From: Zelopaecilomyces penicillatus
Taxonomy: Eukaryota; Ascomycota; Sordariomycetes; Hypocreales; Pseudodiploosporaceae
Length of the DNA stretch: 64,000 nt
Assembly: GCA_005765155.1 (NCBI GenBank)
Contig: VCCP01000007.1
Location: 2,063,501-2,127,500, forward strand
Direction: 5' to 3'
Part shown: positions 33,330 to 45,170 of the stretch, in pieces
Numbering within the stretch: the first letter of the stretch is position 1
Layout: the number at the start of each line of letters is the position of its first letter
The notes under the pieces: model-generated
What the model was told of the DNA's origin: nothing
The model's input: the letters and a program-made list of their open reading frames with translations, nothing else
The model's database searches: none
Position numbers and translations under genes: made by a program

Positions 33330-34535
33330 ATGCTCTGTTCCGCAGCCCTCCGTCCCGCTTTCCGGGCCTCTGGCTCAGCTGCGCGGTGTCGCTGCCTCGC
33401 CGCCTCCAGTTCTTCTTCCTCGTCCTCTCTCGCCTCTTTACGAGCATACAGGAATAGTCGCCGGACACTCTTCACCGGCCGGGGCGGCTCCCGTGCCACC
33501 CAGGACTTCGACCTCAACAAACTCAACGACAAGCGCCGCGACTACGAGCAGAACCGCACAGCCTTCCTTGCTGCCGGTGCCCTTGCCGGCATCGTTTCCT
33601 TCGTCTACACAGCCTGGAAGCTCAAGGAGGCGTTGAGTTTGCAAAAGGAAAAGGAAAAGATTGCTGTGAAATGCGACAGCAACGGTGCTATTCCCTCCGA
33701 GATATTCAAAACCGAAGCTGGCGAGAAACGCAAGATCGTGGTCCACGACGAAGACGGCCGTGCGATTGTGCCCACGGGCAATAGCACGGTGCCTGCGTTC
33801 CCGCTCACGCTGGATGTGACACTGCCGCATTCGCCGCCGGATGCGAGTCAGCCGATTGCCTCGGCCGTGGCTGGCAAGCAGGGCACTGAATTCACACTCG
33901 TCGGGCTCGGCATGCGCACAGTTACTTTTATCGGCATTCAGGTTTACCTCGTCGGATTCTACGTCGCAACACAGGACCTCGATAAGCTGCAGAAATATCT
34001 CATCCGAAAGATCAACCCCCAAGCCACAACCCTGATACCCTCTGAGAAAGACGCCTTGCGCAAGGCACTGCTCGACGCTGCCGAGGGCGAGCAGACCTGG
34101 GACGCTCTCCTCAAAGACGCCGGCTGCAGCAGCGTCTTCCGCATCACACCTGTTCGCGACACCGACTTCCACCACCTACGCGACGGCTTCGTCCGCGCTG
34201 TTGCCGCTCGCTCCCAATACAACAAGCAGACCTACGGCGATGAAGAGTTTGGCGCCGCGATGAAGGACTTCAAGACCATGTTTAACCGGGGCTCGGTGCC
34301 TAAGAAGCAGGAGATGCTGCTGACGCGCGACGCGGCGGGACGGCTGGCTGTCATGTACGGGCCCAAGAGGGAGCTTGTTGGCACAGTTGAGGATGAGCGA
34401 TTGTCCAGACTGTTGTGGCTCAACTATCTGGCGGGTAACAAGGTGGCGTCGGAACCTGCGAGGCAGAACATCATTGAGGGCGTCATGGAGCTGGTTGGAC
34501 GACCAGTAGGTACGGCTGCGACGCAAGTCGTGTAA
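33330..34535 (+). CDS. AIM18: Aim18-like mitochondrial protein with chalcone-isomerase fold
   Basis: Intronless, 401 aa from the ATG at 33330 (context cacaATGc). The N-terminus is a mitochondrial presequence (basic, Ser-rich, no acidic residues for about 45 residues). A transmembrane segment follows at about 80-100 (LAAGALAGIVSFVYTAWKL). The chalcone-isomerase-like domain starts around 185 (EFTLVGLGMRTVTFIGIQVY and LVGFYVATQDL) and contains FRITPVRDTDFHHLRDGFVRA and MLLTRDAAGRLAVMYG. Fungal Aim18/Aim46 proteins sit in the inner mitochondrial membrane, most likely facing the intermembrane space. They have the fold but no demonstrated flavonoid activity. Confidence 0.92.
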   Translation: MLCSAALRPAFRASGSAARCRCLAASSSSSSSSLASLRAYRNSRRTLFTGRGGSRATQDFDLNKLNDKRRDYEQNRTAFLAAGALAGIVSFVYTAWKLKEALSLQKEKEKIAVKCDSNGAIPSEIFKTEAGEKRKIVVHDEDGRAIVPTGNSTVPAFPLTLDVTLPHSPPDASQPIASAVAGKQGTEFTLVGLGMRTVTFIGIQVYLVGFYVATQDLDKLQKYLIRKINPQATTLIPSEKDALRKALLDAAEGEQTWDALLKDAGCSSVFRITPVRDTDFHHLRDGFVRAVAARSQYNKQTYGDEEFGAAMKDFKTMFNRGSVPKKQEMLLTRDAAGRLAVMYGPKRELVGTVEDERLSRLLWLNYLAGNKVASEPARQNIIEGVMELVGRPVGTAATQVV

Positions 34536-34664
34536 CTAAACAAAAAGGCGATATTATAGTAGAAATGTATGTCTGCGGTGCTGGAAACATGGCTTATTAT
34601 AGCTGGCTCGTCGAAGATATCTTCCCAAGGACTTAAATGAATGGAGGACTTGTCGGCAACCGCA

Positions 34665-34850
34665 CTAGCCAGGGACACAATATCCAAGGGGGCTCCAGGG
34701 GGAGTCGGTCTTGCAGTAAGTGCCACTTGGGCAGCGCCCGCCAAGAGTAGCCATGATGGAGCAGCGTCTGCCTTGCCGGGTTTCGATCGAAGATGGGGCA
34801 GCGATGGCGAGGCCAGCAAGAGCCAGGGTGGTAAGGAGGGCGAATTGCAT
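34665..34850 (-). CDS. 61-aa cysteine-rich secreted peptide precursor
   Basis: ATG at 34850; the upstream frame has no other ATG. Residues 1-18 are a signal peptide (MQFALLTTLALAGLAIAA). A short acidic propeptide follows to TR at 24-25. The mature part has cysteines at 30, 40, 46 and 58 (GRRCSIM, GGRCPSGTYC, LGYCVPG). A TATA-like TATATAAT lies about 105 bp upstream. Secreted four-Cys miniprotein, unrelated in spacing to the 15-23 kb family. An extracellular peptide or effector-like role is only inferred. Confidence 0.62.
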   Translation of the reverse strand: MQFALLTTLALAGLAIAAPSSIETRQGRRCSIMATLGGRCPSGTYCKTDSPWSPLGYCVPG

Positions 34851-36633
34851 TGTTGCGGTTGTTTGTTGTTTGGTGTTTAAATATGAGTGATTGTGTTGTT
34901 GAGGATGTGTGTTGGTGATGGACAAGAATCAAGATGAAGAGGGATTTGAAGACATTATATAGACAATGTGGATGGTCGTTGTCTTTGCATAAGTGCTCTA
35001 AGATAAGCAGAACTTCTCGAACCCTTTGATATAGTCATCGTTAGCAAACCCATCCTCATCTCAAAAGCATTTCCTAATTTGGAAATCGTGAATGTTGGTA
35101 CTGTACCCAAACACCCACTCAGCAAGTCTTGACCCTGTAGCGTTTTACAAGGCCGCAGTCTCTGGACGAGGAACAATATAACATCCCGATGATGACAAGC
35201 AATAAATGATTGTCACGAGTCTGCTTGAATCCTTCCAGCGAGGGACACATTTACAACTTGAGCCGATCTTATCTGAGTAATTTGATGCCATTATACTGGT
35301 TATGAAGGCGCACTAAAATCGGAGTTTCCGCCTTTTTCAGCCATATCCAAAGCGCATTAGTAAGTTAATGGCGGCTTGTAAGGAATGTAGTTGCTTGGTT
35401 GAAGCGGGAAGTGTTAGTGGCGGCAATGAAGAGCTTAGCGTGTATCCTGCTCGTACTTCGTTTACCAGCGTGAAGAACCGTTCAGGAGGGTGCCCGAATG
35501 GCTAAATCCAAATGATCTCTTGGCTGGGTTACAGGGCTCTGATCCTTCCATGTTCGTCGGCACATTAGCCTTACAGTGGTCGGCACTTTCGGCGATCATC
35601 TTACCCGACTCTTGGTGTTTCAATATTGAAGCACCCTAACCCTCAGCATTGAACCTCAAGACATAGACGCGTATGCAATTTTACCTAAATCTGTTACTGA
35701 ATAAATGATCAATTTTCTAACCAGACAAGTAATTGTTATAGGCAGAAACAGACAAAACAAAGTAATCAACGCGTCAGCTGTTGGTCGGAACAATGGGCTT
35801 TTCCTAGTGGGATGATGACCCAATGCCAGACCATAAGCTCGGGGCCAACGATGCGCCGATTCGGCAGAGGACGTGCCGACTAGCAGCTAGACTCATTTAG
35901 ACATCTTGCCATGATGGTATTTTAACCTTCAAGAATATGGTATGATTGCCATGAAAATGCTGTGTACTACGTATGAGGATCTACTACGAGGATTAGCTGT
36001 GTGTTAGGGCCGGTAGTCATCATCAGGATTTCGTTCCGAGGTAAGTGAGTTAAAACACCATGCTCTCGTTTTGCTTATGCTTCTATGCATGTGGGGTTTA
36101 GAGAACGTTTTCACTTATAGTATCAAGACCTTGTAAATGGAAATAAATCCATGCCATGTCACTTACAAGAACCTGATGTTTTGTAACATTCCGTTGGAAA
36201 TTTTGGTAGAAAGACATGACAGGTGATGGAATTTATATAGTATGGTTGAGACTTTAACAGGTCTTGATCCTCAAGGTCGAGATGATTGATGATATACGCT
36301 ATGAGTAGTATTGAAGGCTCTCCTACATCAACTTATTAGAAACCTTTAGCGCTATTATTCCCATATAACACGCAGCAGAGCGTGGCCTCTATTCAGAGAG
36401 AGAGCAGTCGGTCGCAGTCATGTGAGTAACGGAGACGCTTGGTTCAGAAGGTCCGACTTCAGAGGGGAGCAAGATTGGCTTAAGGAGCACGCGACTAGTA
36501 ATCTAGATTAAATTCTGGTACCTCCACCACATAACAAAGAGGCAGGCCGCAACGTTTTGATAAGCGGCGGCCAAGTCACCAGACTTCTATGCGACAAGCC
36601 TAGTTAATATATGTTCCATTTGCCATAACTGGA
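34851..36633. other. Gene-poor AT-rich region
   Basis: Promoter of the 61-aa peptide to about 35000, then 1.6 kb with no coding potential recognised. A weak tRNA-like stretch at 35487-35551 is listed separately. Confidence 0.45.
35487..35551 (+). other. tRNA-like relic (weak)
   Basis: TGCCCGAATGG matches a Leu/Ser-type A box at 10 of 11 positions under the degenerate consensus. GGCTCTGATCC, about 40 bases on, matches the B box at 8 of 11. GGAGGG and CCTTCC can pair as an acceptor stem with one G-U. At 65 bases it is too short for a type II tRNA and the T loop is degenerate, so this is at best a decayed tRNA or tRNA-derived fragment. Confidence 0.2.
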
Positions 36634-39600
36634 TTATTCATCGGCTCTCATTTTCGCCTTCCACTTTTCCAGAGCCAATAGATCGGTTACCGTTCTGGAG
36701 TGGGTTGGGCCCAGCGTTGTCCGCCCAAACTGATAACAAAGCTCCATCAAGTGAACAGCCTCTGCCAAATCTCCCATATGCTCATATACATGTGCAAGGT
36801 TCGCCATCACGACAAACGTGTCAGGATGCTCCTCCCCTAGTATCCTTTTACATGCCCCCATTGCCTGTATCCCTAACTCCTTGGCCTCGACCCATCGTTC
36901 CTGATATGTATATACTAATACCAGTCCCATCCTACATCTGATTGTATCAGGATGCCCCTGTCCTAATATCTCTTTGCGCAGCTCTAATGCCTGTACATGC
37001 AGCTCCTCTGCCTTTACTAACTGCCTTTGCTCCATATATATCGATGCTAGACTCACCAAACTCGCAAGTGTATCAGGGTGCTTCTCTCCTCGTATCCGTT
37101 TGCGTGCCTCTAAAACTTGCATACCTAGCTCTTCGGCCTCTGTAAATCGCCCCAGGATCTGATATATGTCCGCCAGGTTCCCCATCCTTGTAAGTGTGCT
37201 AGGGTGCTCTGTTCCTAGTATCCGCTTGGATATCTTCATTTGCTGCACTCCTAGCTCCTCAGCCTTTATGTACTTCCCCTGTTGTGCATATATCGATACC
37301 AGGTCACTCATAATTATAAGTGTACGAGGATGCTCTTTTCCTAGTATCCTTTTGCTTGTCTCTAGTACCTGCAATCCCACTTCCTCACCTTTTTCATATT
37401 GTCCTTGATATATATGTGTCAACATTAATTTCGCCATACTTGAAATCGTGTCAGGGTGCTCCTTCCCTAGTATTTCTTCTCGAAGACTGACTGCCTCCTG
37501 TATTGCATTCTCTGCCTCGCGCCATTTGCCGCTGATAGACAGGTAGGTACCTAAGCAATGGAGTAGTATTGCCTTCACTCTCTTTACAGCTTCAAATTCG
37601 CCGAGATCGGCTTTCAATACAGCATTAGCGTGCGGTAGATACGCATTGCACAGTATCCGGTCTTCAAAATCTCCAGCTGGGTAAAGGTCCGCTACTGTAT
37701 ACAGCGCCTTGATCCCGAACACGCTCGCCGTCATGCTATCGACGAGCCATTTTCGAGTCACCAAATGCACGAGTCGATGCATGTCCAGGTCACCATTTTT
37801 CTCCTCTGAGATGAGACTAAAGGCTGTCAAGAGTACAAACGAAGCTGCACAGAGCTCACTGGGCCACCGTTGCACTCCTATTCACTGTAGTGCGAGAGGA
37901 ATGCCATCGGAATCCACTCCCGGTCAAGCATGCTCATCAACGAGAGCAGGCTACTCGCTAATGGATCTTGTCTCTATATCTGAAAGAATGAAAGCATCCA
38001 TGTCGTTTTCCTCTAAGTAATCGCGGAGTAGCTCAACCGATCCCCCCTCATTCAATTTGCGAATTTCCATGACTCTATGAGTGGATTTGCTCAGCTTCAC
38101 TGCTATTTGTTTGTTTCTAGTCGTCACGAGCACCGCTCCATGACAACAGTCTAGGACATGCCACGCAAACGATTCATTATTGACAAAGTCACAACCCGAG
38201 ACTGTATGAGTTGTCCACCGAAGAGTTGCGCGTCGTCGGCGTTATTGATGACCATGGGCTACTGTCTATTTTCTTGTCTCTCAAGCCATCTCTTGACCAA
38301 GCTTAGCGCATCTGTCATTAGATCATTGTAACTAGAAATCTGACATTATATTAAAACTCGATTGAATGATTCTCGAGATTGCTGCGCGTTGCTTGCGTGA
38401 ACCCAGAACACGCACGGATACCTCAGGAAAAGTCCCATTCCGTCAGTAGACACACGCCAGTGCAACCTGCGGGATTCTACCCTTCATTAGCATACTGGGA
38501 ATAGTTACTAGAATAAGTTCACCCACGCGACGCCACCCAGTCCGTACAGTGATGTTGTAGATTGCACATCTTCACCTCCTCGGCGCTGATCATTGCGTAA
38601 CTGCTGCTGGAGCTTGTCTAATGCCTCAGATCGACTTAGGAATTCTTCATTCTTCCTACATGGAACGAGACCTAGTATCGTTAGTTCATATCTGCAAGTT
38701 TCTAGAGACTATCTACTTACACTTCGCGTTGACGGCTCGCCGTTGTCGATTGCCTTCCACCGCCCGTCGAGCAAGACCCTTCAACCTTTCGCAGACTTTA
38801 TCATATTCAGGATCATTAGGCCCAAATCTTACAATTTCCGAGTGCGACCGCGCGATGGCACAAATATGCTCTGGTTTGTTTTCCCACTCACGGCAATGTG
38901 TTGCTGATGTTTTCGTGACAAGCAAAGCAGGTGATCCTGTCATTGTCCACTTGCCATTCCCGTCCTAAATAAGAAGAATCAGCAATTAATAAATATACTG
39001 TAGATAGGTAAAAGTCATGGCGGACCTCTTTTGCCGTCGGCGACAGTACTGTCTCGTAAAAGCAGAAAACTTCAGATTCGCCTTTGACACCTAGCGCCGT
39101 GTGGAAATCCCGCTGCTGGATACTCAGAATCTGCGAATTGACGTGACTGATGGATTGGACAAGAAACATATTCGGCCCATATCCAACAATTGGGAGAAGC
39201 GAACTAATGTCCATGCCTTGGTGGGGAACACCGAAGAACACGATGCCGTAGACCGCCTGAACAATCTTCTTATTTCTCTCAAACTCCGACTTGGCTAGGG
39301 AAATGAGCATCTGTTGATTGTGTTAGCAAATGGGATGAAAAGAGATGGTGGCGGAAGCAATCCTACCTGCTTCACAATCAGCCCCCCTAAGCCATGGGCA
39401 ATAAACAGAATGGGCTTTGCTTGTGGAGACGAGACCAAAGATAGGAGGCTGCTGTGAAGTCCAGTTGCCAAATCCTCTATATTCTGTGTATTTTGACTAC
39501 TTGCCACAGCCGAATTATACCCATAGATCATGATGCGCGCCATCGGCCGCTCGGTATCCTCGCACTGGAGATCATGTGGCAGATCGTCTCGTAGCCACAT

Positions 39601-40169
39601 GTATTCCCCGCCTCTATCTTTGAACGACCCAAACGCGTGGCCACCGAGGCCAGAAATAGCAACAATACTGGGAATGATTAGTGTAAATGACTGACATCAA
39701 TAGGAGGGGGTGGAGATCCTTACTCGACTTTGTGGTCCTCTTCGGGGGGTGTGAAAAGCGTGGTTATGCCATGAAAGTGAGCATCGAAGGTGAGAAGCTC
39801 TGGTCGCGTTGATTGCGTTTCCGGAGACACAGGTAAACGCAGTCCCCTTGTGGATAGGCAGGAACCAGGCAGTGAATTTTCATAGGTGATTGTGGCCGTT
39901 GAGGAGCGGCCGTTGATCTCTCGCGCTAGCGATTTGACTGTCGGAATCGAGTCATCTGATTTCAGAAATGACTGTAATTGGGAAGAATTCCATCGATGAG
40001 GGACACCGCGGACCCGATACGTAATATAAGTCTTTGCTTGTTTCTTCTCGATGGGGTTTGAGAACAGCGCCCGAAGACTATGCCGGCCTATCCAATAATT
40101 TCCCACCAAAAAGGATATGATGCCGATGACACAGAGGGAAAAGAGTTGACTAGCATCGAGGAAGACCAT
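36634..40169 (-). pseudogene. Broken NLR-like gene: TM / hydrolase-like / NB-ARC / TPR
   Basis: The 5' part splices cleanly: 40169..39724, 39667..39367, 39310..39026, 38964..38721, then 38671 onward. It encodes an N-terminal hydrophobic segment (LFSLCVIGIISFLVG) and an alpha/beta-hydrolase-like domain (VDIVAISGLGGHAFGSF, FIAHGLGGLIVKQ, VFFGVPHQGMD). The usual nucleophile Ser position holds Gly (AHGLGG). The NB-ARC that follows is destroyed. The P-loop reads GLGGVA with no Lys-Ser/Thr, in-frame stops follow VFWVHASNAQQSRESFNRVL and KRWLERQENRQ, and the frame shifts before FAWHVLDC. Sequence is also missing between LLRDYLEEND and ASSLLSLMSM. The C-terminal frame 37875..36634 is intact and has seven TPRs of 42 residues (for example KEHPDTISSMAKLMLTHIYQ). 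Such genes are linked to fungal self/non-self recognition. Confidence 0.82.
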
Positions 40170-42269
40170 GGTGAGTGCTGGGACCCAGAGATCTCGTCAG
40201 CTTGTATCTAAATAGGGCGATGACTGTCAAGGCCCACAGTTGGGGGGGACTGATGCATTGGAGAATATGGTATAATTGTGTTGACAATATGCTTATTTAG
40301 CCCAAGCAGTAGAGTCTATCGCAATACACTTAGTAGATGCTTGCATCAGAAGTCAAATTGATGAAGCCTCCACAAGTTGAAGCTGAGGCGGAGGCGGGGT
40401 AGGCAGACCAGCCATGTAAACCGATTGAGCCTTACTGGACAGCCTTGGATGCCGGCCCAACACCGTTGCATTGGAAAAGCCTGCTAGACATTCCTGAAAA
40501 GGATATGCGGAACAGTAAGTCACCATCCTGTAGAAACAGGTGCATATGCGGCTGTAAGTACACTGTATGTCTGGGGAATGGACATCGCGTCGTATCTGCA
40601 CCAAGATACTTGATACTTCAATCAAAAGGAGAAGCTTGGCCTAATTACTTCCTAGCTGGAATACAATCAACAAGCGCAAGGCCTGAGACTAAGTCAACTT
40701 CATGCTGCTCAGAATCTTACCAAAGGCTGCAAATGTCAAGTCAACCAGTGGCCCAATATGCAAGGGCTGCCCAGATCAGCAACTTCATGGCCTCGATTCT
40801 GGGCCATGGAAAAAGCCAGCGCTCTGCAACGGATTGTGATGGAACGAAGGCAGGATATCCGAAGATCAGATCAACGTCTAGTTAGCATGGACTTATCTTG
40901 AATGAATAAGTGACATAAAAAAAAAGAGATATGACTGGATAGTAGAGGATACATGTTTCCATTGCCAACTCCAAGTAATTGAGGAAGCCAACGTTGGAAG
41001 AAATAAATAAAGGCGCAATAACAAGCGCATTTGTATAGAACGGTGACCGACACCGTCCATGGAAAATAGGCCAGGCTTCTCAACTTGACACTACCGTACA
41101 AAGTAATATCTTCGCATCATGATAATCCGGCGCAACGCGACAGCTATATTGAAGGAATTATGCTAGACATATTAAGATTGATACGGGTTGCGTGCTTTGC
41201 ACTCTCTTTGTCACTAGGGTTTGGGATGAAATTGACTGAGCTTCTTAATATGACATGCATCATCTTGAATAGCCTGACATTGTCTTTCACGTGGAGAAGG
41301 AAATGATGAAGAAGCTGTCCATTGCTATATAGTTCACAGGTGAATATGAGCAGAATCAATCAGCAGTGGAAAAGAGATAGAAGAGGTAAACAGAGAATGA
41401 CGATGAGGCTTCAGAGCTTGATTTGACCGAAGAGGCAGGTGAAGGTAACTCCCAAGCGACAAAGAAAACCATGTAAGCAAAGAAAAGGATCGTCTATTTT
41501 TGGGTCTCTACTAGGCAATTGAACTAGAAGAAAGAAATGCTCCAGAACGGTTAGGCTATCAGGCAAATGCATAAGTGACGCCCCCACAGCTAAAAATATA
41601 GCCAGTAAGCGCGCTAAAGGCGCCTCTTTTTCTCACAAGTTAAGCATTTCGCCCGTTTTCGAGGCGCAGCCTGACGCTTTAAATTAACAAACATGGTTAG
41701 CAGGGCTGCCCCAGGGCTGACTGCTGTTAATCCCACTGTAAACCCCACACTGGAAAACGTCCCATGTCAAGCACAACACTAACACAAACAATATACACAG
41801 CCTTCCGAGTTCCGGCTTCCGCGCGGCACAACGAGAACCCGAACGGTGTAGGGGTGGGCACTGTCATATCCCGATGGAGTAATTGTACTTTTAGGGCTGA
41901 TTATTAGCACGTGGGTTTGATGTAATTTTGGCAATTGTAGTGTTGGTGTCGGACCTTGTTGCTGGAAAGGGCTGTGAGAAAGGGGGGGCTGAGGATGACA
42001 TTGTGGATGTTGAGATCTCACCCACATCACAAGCCTGAGGTGCGGGTGGAAGGCGATGAGATTGAGAATTTAGGTGTGAGGCTTTGCATGATTGCAGAGT
42101 CTATATAATGCGATGAGAGCCGTGCATTTTACAATTCCATCATCCATCAACACATCAACACCACCATTACCACCAACATCACCAACATCACCAACATACA
42201 ATCAACAATACCAGCATCGTCATACCATCATATCATCAACATCAACATCTCTACTTGAAAACATCCAAG
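40170..42269. other. Intergenic region, no gene seen
   Basis: A 146-codon plus-strand ORF (40445-40885) starts with TTG and has no recognisable feature. The upstream region of the cupredoxin gene has a TATA-like tctatataat near 42100 and a 5' UTR rich in CAACATCAC-type simple repeat (42140-42250). Confidence 0.5.
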
Positions 42270-42821
42270 ATGCATTCTTTCAGCCTCTTCACCGTCCTCT
42301 CCCTCGCTGCCGCCGCCATCGCCGCACCTACAACCACAACCCCCAGCAAAGTCTCCCGCACCAACCACCACACCCGCATCACTCACTCCGTCGTCGCTGG
42401 CCTCGGCGGTCTCCGCTTCGACCCCGACAACGTTGTCGCCGAGATCGGTGACGTTGTCGAGTGGCATTTCCTCCCCAAGAACCACACCGTCGCCCAATCC
42501 AGCTTCGGAGAGCCCTGCAAGCCCCTCGATAACGGCCACTCCTTCTTCGCCGGTTTCAACTTTGGCACTGAGAGCGGCCAGGCCAGCAATGTCTTCCAAA
42601 TCGTCGTGGAGGATAAGAAGCCGATCTGGTACTACTGCGCACAGCAGACGGGCAATCACTGCCAAAAGGGCATGACTGGTGTGATCAACCAGAACTTTGA
42701 TAACCAGGACTTTAGCCTGCGCAGGCATAAGGAGCTTGCTGCTAAGACTGGGGTTTCTGTTATCCCCGTCCAGCAAGGCGGCAAGCTTATTGCCAACCCC
42801 AACCCCCTGGGTGGCTTCTAA
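42270..42821 (+). CDS. Secreted cupredoxin-domain protein
   Basis: Intronless, 183 aa from the ATG at 42270 (context aagATG; the upstream frame begins only with TTG). Signal peptide 1-19 (MHSFSLFTVLSLAAAAIAA). The cupredoxin domain begins with VAGLGGLRFDPDNVVAEIGD and has the type 1 copper ligand set: His in LPKNHTVA, Cys in WYYCAQ, His in GNHC and Met in KGM. Two further cysteines (GEPC, NHC) probably form a disulfide. Small secreted fungal cupredoxins of this type are abundant cell-surface or stress-induced proteins with unknown redox partners. Unlike longer relatives it has no Ser-rich GPI tail. It lies between two decayed NLR genes but appears intact. Confidence 0.87.
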   Translation: MHSFSLFTVLSLAAAAIAAPTTTTPSKVSRTNHHTRITHSVVAGLGGLRFDPDNVVAEIGDVVEWHFLPKNHTVAQSSFGEPCKPLDNGHSFFAGFNFGTESGQASNVFQIVVEDKKPIWYYCAQQTGNHCQKGMTGVINQNFDNQDFSLRRHKELAAKTGVSVIPVQQGGKLIANPNPLGGF

Positions 42822-43471
42822 GCTACCTTTTATGGCCGCCTTGTGCAGCTCAGATGAAAGACTATGTTATGAGGAATATAGAAGAAGGAGAGAGAGTTTA
42901 GGGTTGTGGCATCGGTATTTTTGTGCATAGCGGCGGGATGTTTATTAAGAAGTCATACTTTGTGCAGGAGTTTACTATACTTATAGAGCATAGCGATTAG
43001 ATTGTGTTTAATTGAGATTAAGACATTGAATTATACCTACATTGCATCTCGTCGATCCTTGACATATAAATATACTTCCAATGATATACCTCCACTCTTG
43101 AGCCCTCATATCCACTCTCTTCCATCTGCTGAAACATAACATCCATCATCTTTATTACATCTCTCTGCATCGTATCTCCTTCTTCTTCTCCATAACTACC
43201 CATGCCAGGCCAGTACACCATCCCTCACGCCCACTTAACCCAGCCCAAGTAGTCATACGCCTCTTAAGCGATCATTGGTGTGGCCCCCTAACCCGTCCAA
43301 GTCACAGACGCGCAAGGTGTTTCTGTTATTTCCAAGTACTTAATACTTGGAATGTGTTCGATGCTCACGGTTAACAGACTGTCTTAAATAAACAACATTA
43401 ATCAAGTCCAAAGGGTATTCCATCTAACTTGTTCTCTGTTTGGTCTCCGCAAGTGCATACAGCGAAGCAAA
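42822..43471. other. 3' flanks between cupredoxin and broken NLR
   Basis: Convergent 3' regions; no gene recognised. Confidence 0.45.
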
Positions 43472-45170
43472 TTAAGCAGAGGAATCCTTCATCAACATTC
43501 TCCCCTCCTTCGCAGCCTTTATCTGCTCAAGCATCTGCTCCGCCTCATTTATCTGATTATTACCCCTAAAAGCTCTTACAAGCATATGCTGCGAAGCAAG
43601 TCGGGACGGGTCACCCTTGACTAATATCTTGGCCTTGATATCCACTACCCGTTCTAGTATTTGAACTGCCTCTTTAGCCTGACTATTTTTTATATAGACC
43701 CCTGCAAGTGCGTGTTGTGATGCAAGTCGAGAGGGGGCTTCCTCTGTTAATATCTTTGCCTCGATAGCTGCTAGCCGTTCTAGTATATAAACTGCCTCTT
43801 CTATCTGGCCATTCGCATAGTAAGCAGAACCAAGGGTATACTGGGAAACACGCTGAGCAGGGTGTTCCTCTGGTAATTTCTTTTCCTTGATAGCTACTAT
43901 CTGTTCCAGTATATGAACTGCCTCTTCCATCTGCCTATTTTTATAATAAGCCTTTGCAAGCGCGTGCTGTGATATAAATCGGGAGGGATCGTCCTCTGCT
44001 AATATCTTTTCCTCGATAGCCACTACTCGCTCCAGTAACTGAACTGCCTCCTCTATCCGGCCATTTCTGTGGTACGCTAACCCAAGATCATACTGGGAGG
44101 TAAGTCGGAAGGGGTCTTCCTCTGGTAATATCTGTTCATCGATAGCCACTACCTGTTTTAGTATATGAACTGCGTTTTCCACCTGGCCATTTTTATAATA
44201 AGCTATACCAAGGACATGCTGGGAGGCAAGTCGGGATGGATATTCCTCTGGTGATATCTTTTCCTCGATAGCTACTACCTGTTCCAGTATATAAACTGCG
44301 TCTTCTATCTGGTTATTTTTATAATAAGCTTTACCAAGCTCATACTGGGAGGCAAGTCGATAAGGGTGTTCCTCTATTAATATCTTTTCTCTGATAGCCA
44401 CTACTTGTTCCAGTATTTGAACTGCCTCTTTTGCTTGGCCATTTTTGTGGTAGGCCGCCGCAAGCTCATGCTGAGAGGCAAGTCTAGAGTGGTGTTCCTC
44501 TGATAATATCTCCCCCCTGAGAGATACGACCTGTTTAAATATATTGATAGCTTTTTCCACTTGGCCGTCGGCCATGTAGGCCCCCGCAAGCGCTTGTTGT
44601 GATGCAAGTCGAGATGGATGATCCTTTCTCACTGTTTTCTCTTCAATAGCCACTACATACTCGAGTATTTGGATTGCTTTTTCAACCTGGCCTTTTTCCT
44701 GATAGGCTACTGCAAGTTCTTGTTGCGAAGCTAGCAGAGACGGGTGATTTTCCCCCAAAATCCGTTTCGTACTAGCCACTACCTGTTCCAGCATCTGGAC
44801 CGCCTCTGTCACCTGGTCATTTGCTTGATACGCTGCTGCCAGATCATGTTGGCAATTTAGTTGAGATAGATGATCGTCTGGTAATGTCTTACTCTCGATA
44901 GACATTAACTTCTCAAGTATTCGAATTGCTTCCTTAACTTGGCCATTATCCCTATAAGCGACTGCAAGGCTATATTCCGAAGCGAGTTGCTTCGGATGAT
45001 CTTCTGGCAATGTTTCCTTTTGAACAGCCACGACCTGCTCAAGAGTCTCAATTGTTTCTCTCATGCGGCCATCCACGCTTAAGCATAACGCAACCCGATG
45101 TGCAAGAGAGGTCATTCCTTGTGTTGTTGACATCGCTTGCTTTACTAGGGGGAGAACATGTGGCAAGTAC
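43472..45170 (-). repeat. 13-unit TPR coding repeat
   Basis: Thirteen tandem 126 bp units encode 42-residue TPRs of the form RLASQHELAAAYHKNGQAKE, EAVQILEQVVAI and an E/D-rich linker. The units are similar to each other at both DNA and protein level. The frame is fully open across all of them in spite of stops in the upstream domains. Confidence 0.85.

Noticed and set aside
33438..34175. 245-codon minus-strand ORF opposite the Aim18-like gene
   Set aside because: Antisense shadow of a GC-rich coding region; the plus strand has all the conserved motifs.
40445..40885. 146-codon plus-strand ORF
   Set aside because: Begins at TTG, has no domain or signal peptide, and no splice-extended version looked better.
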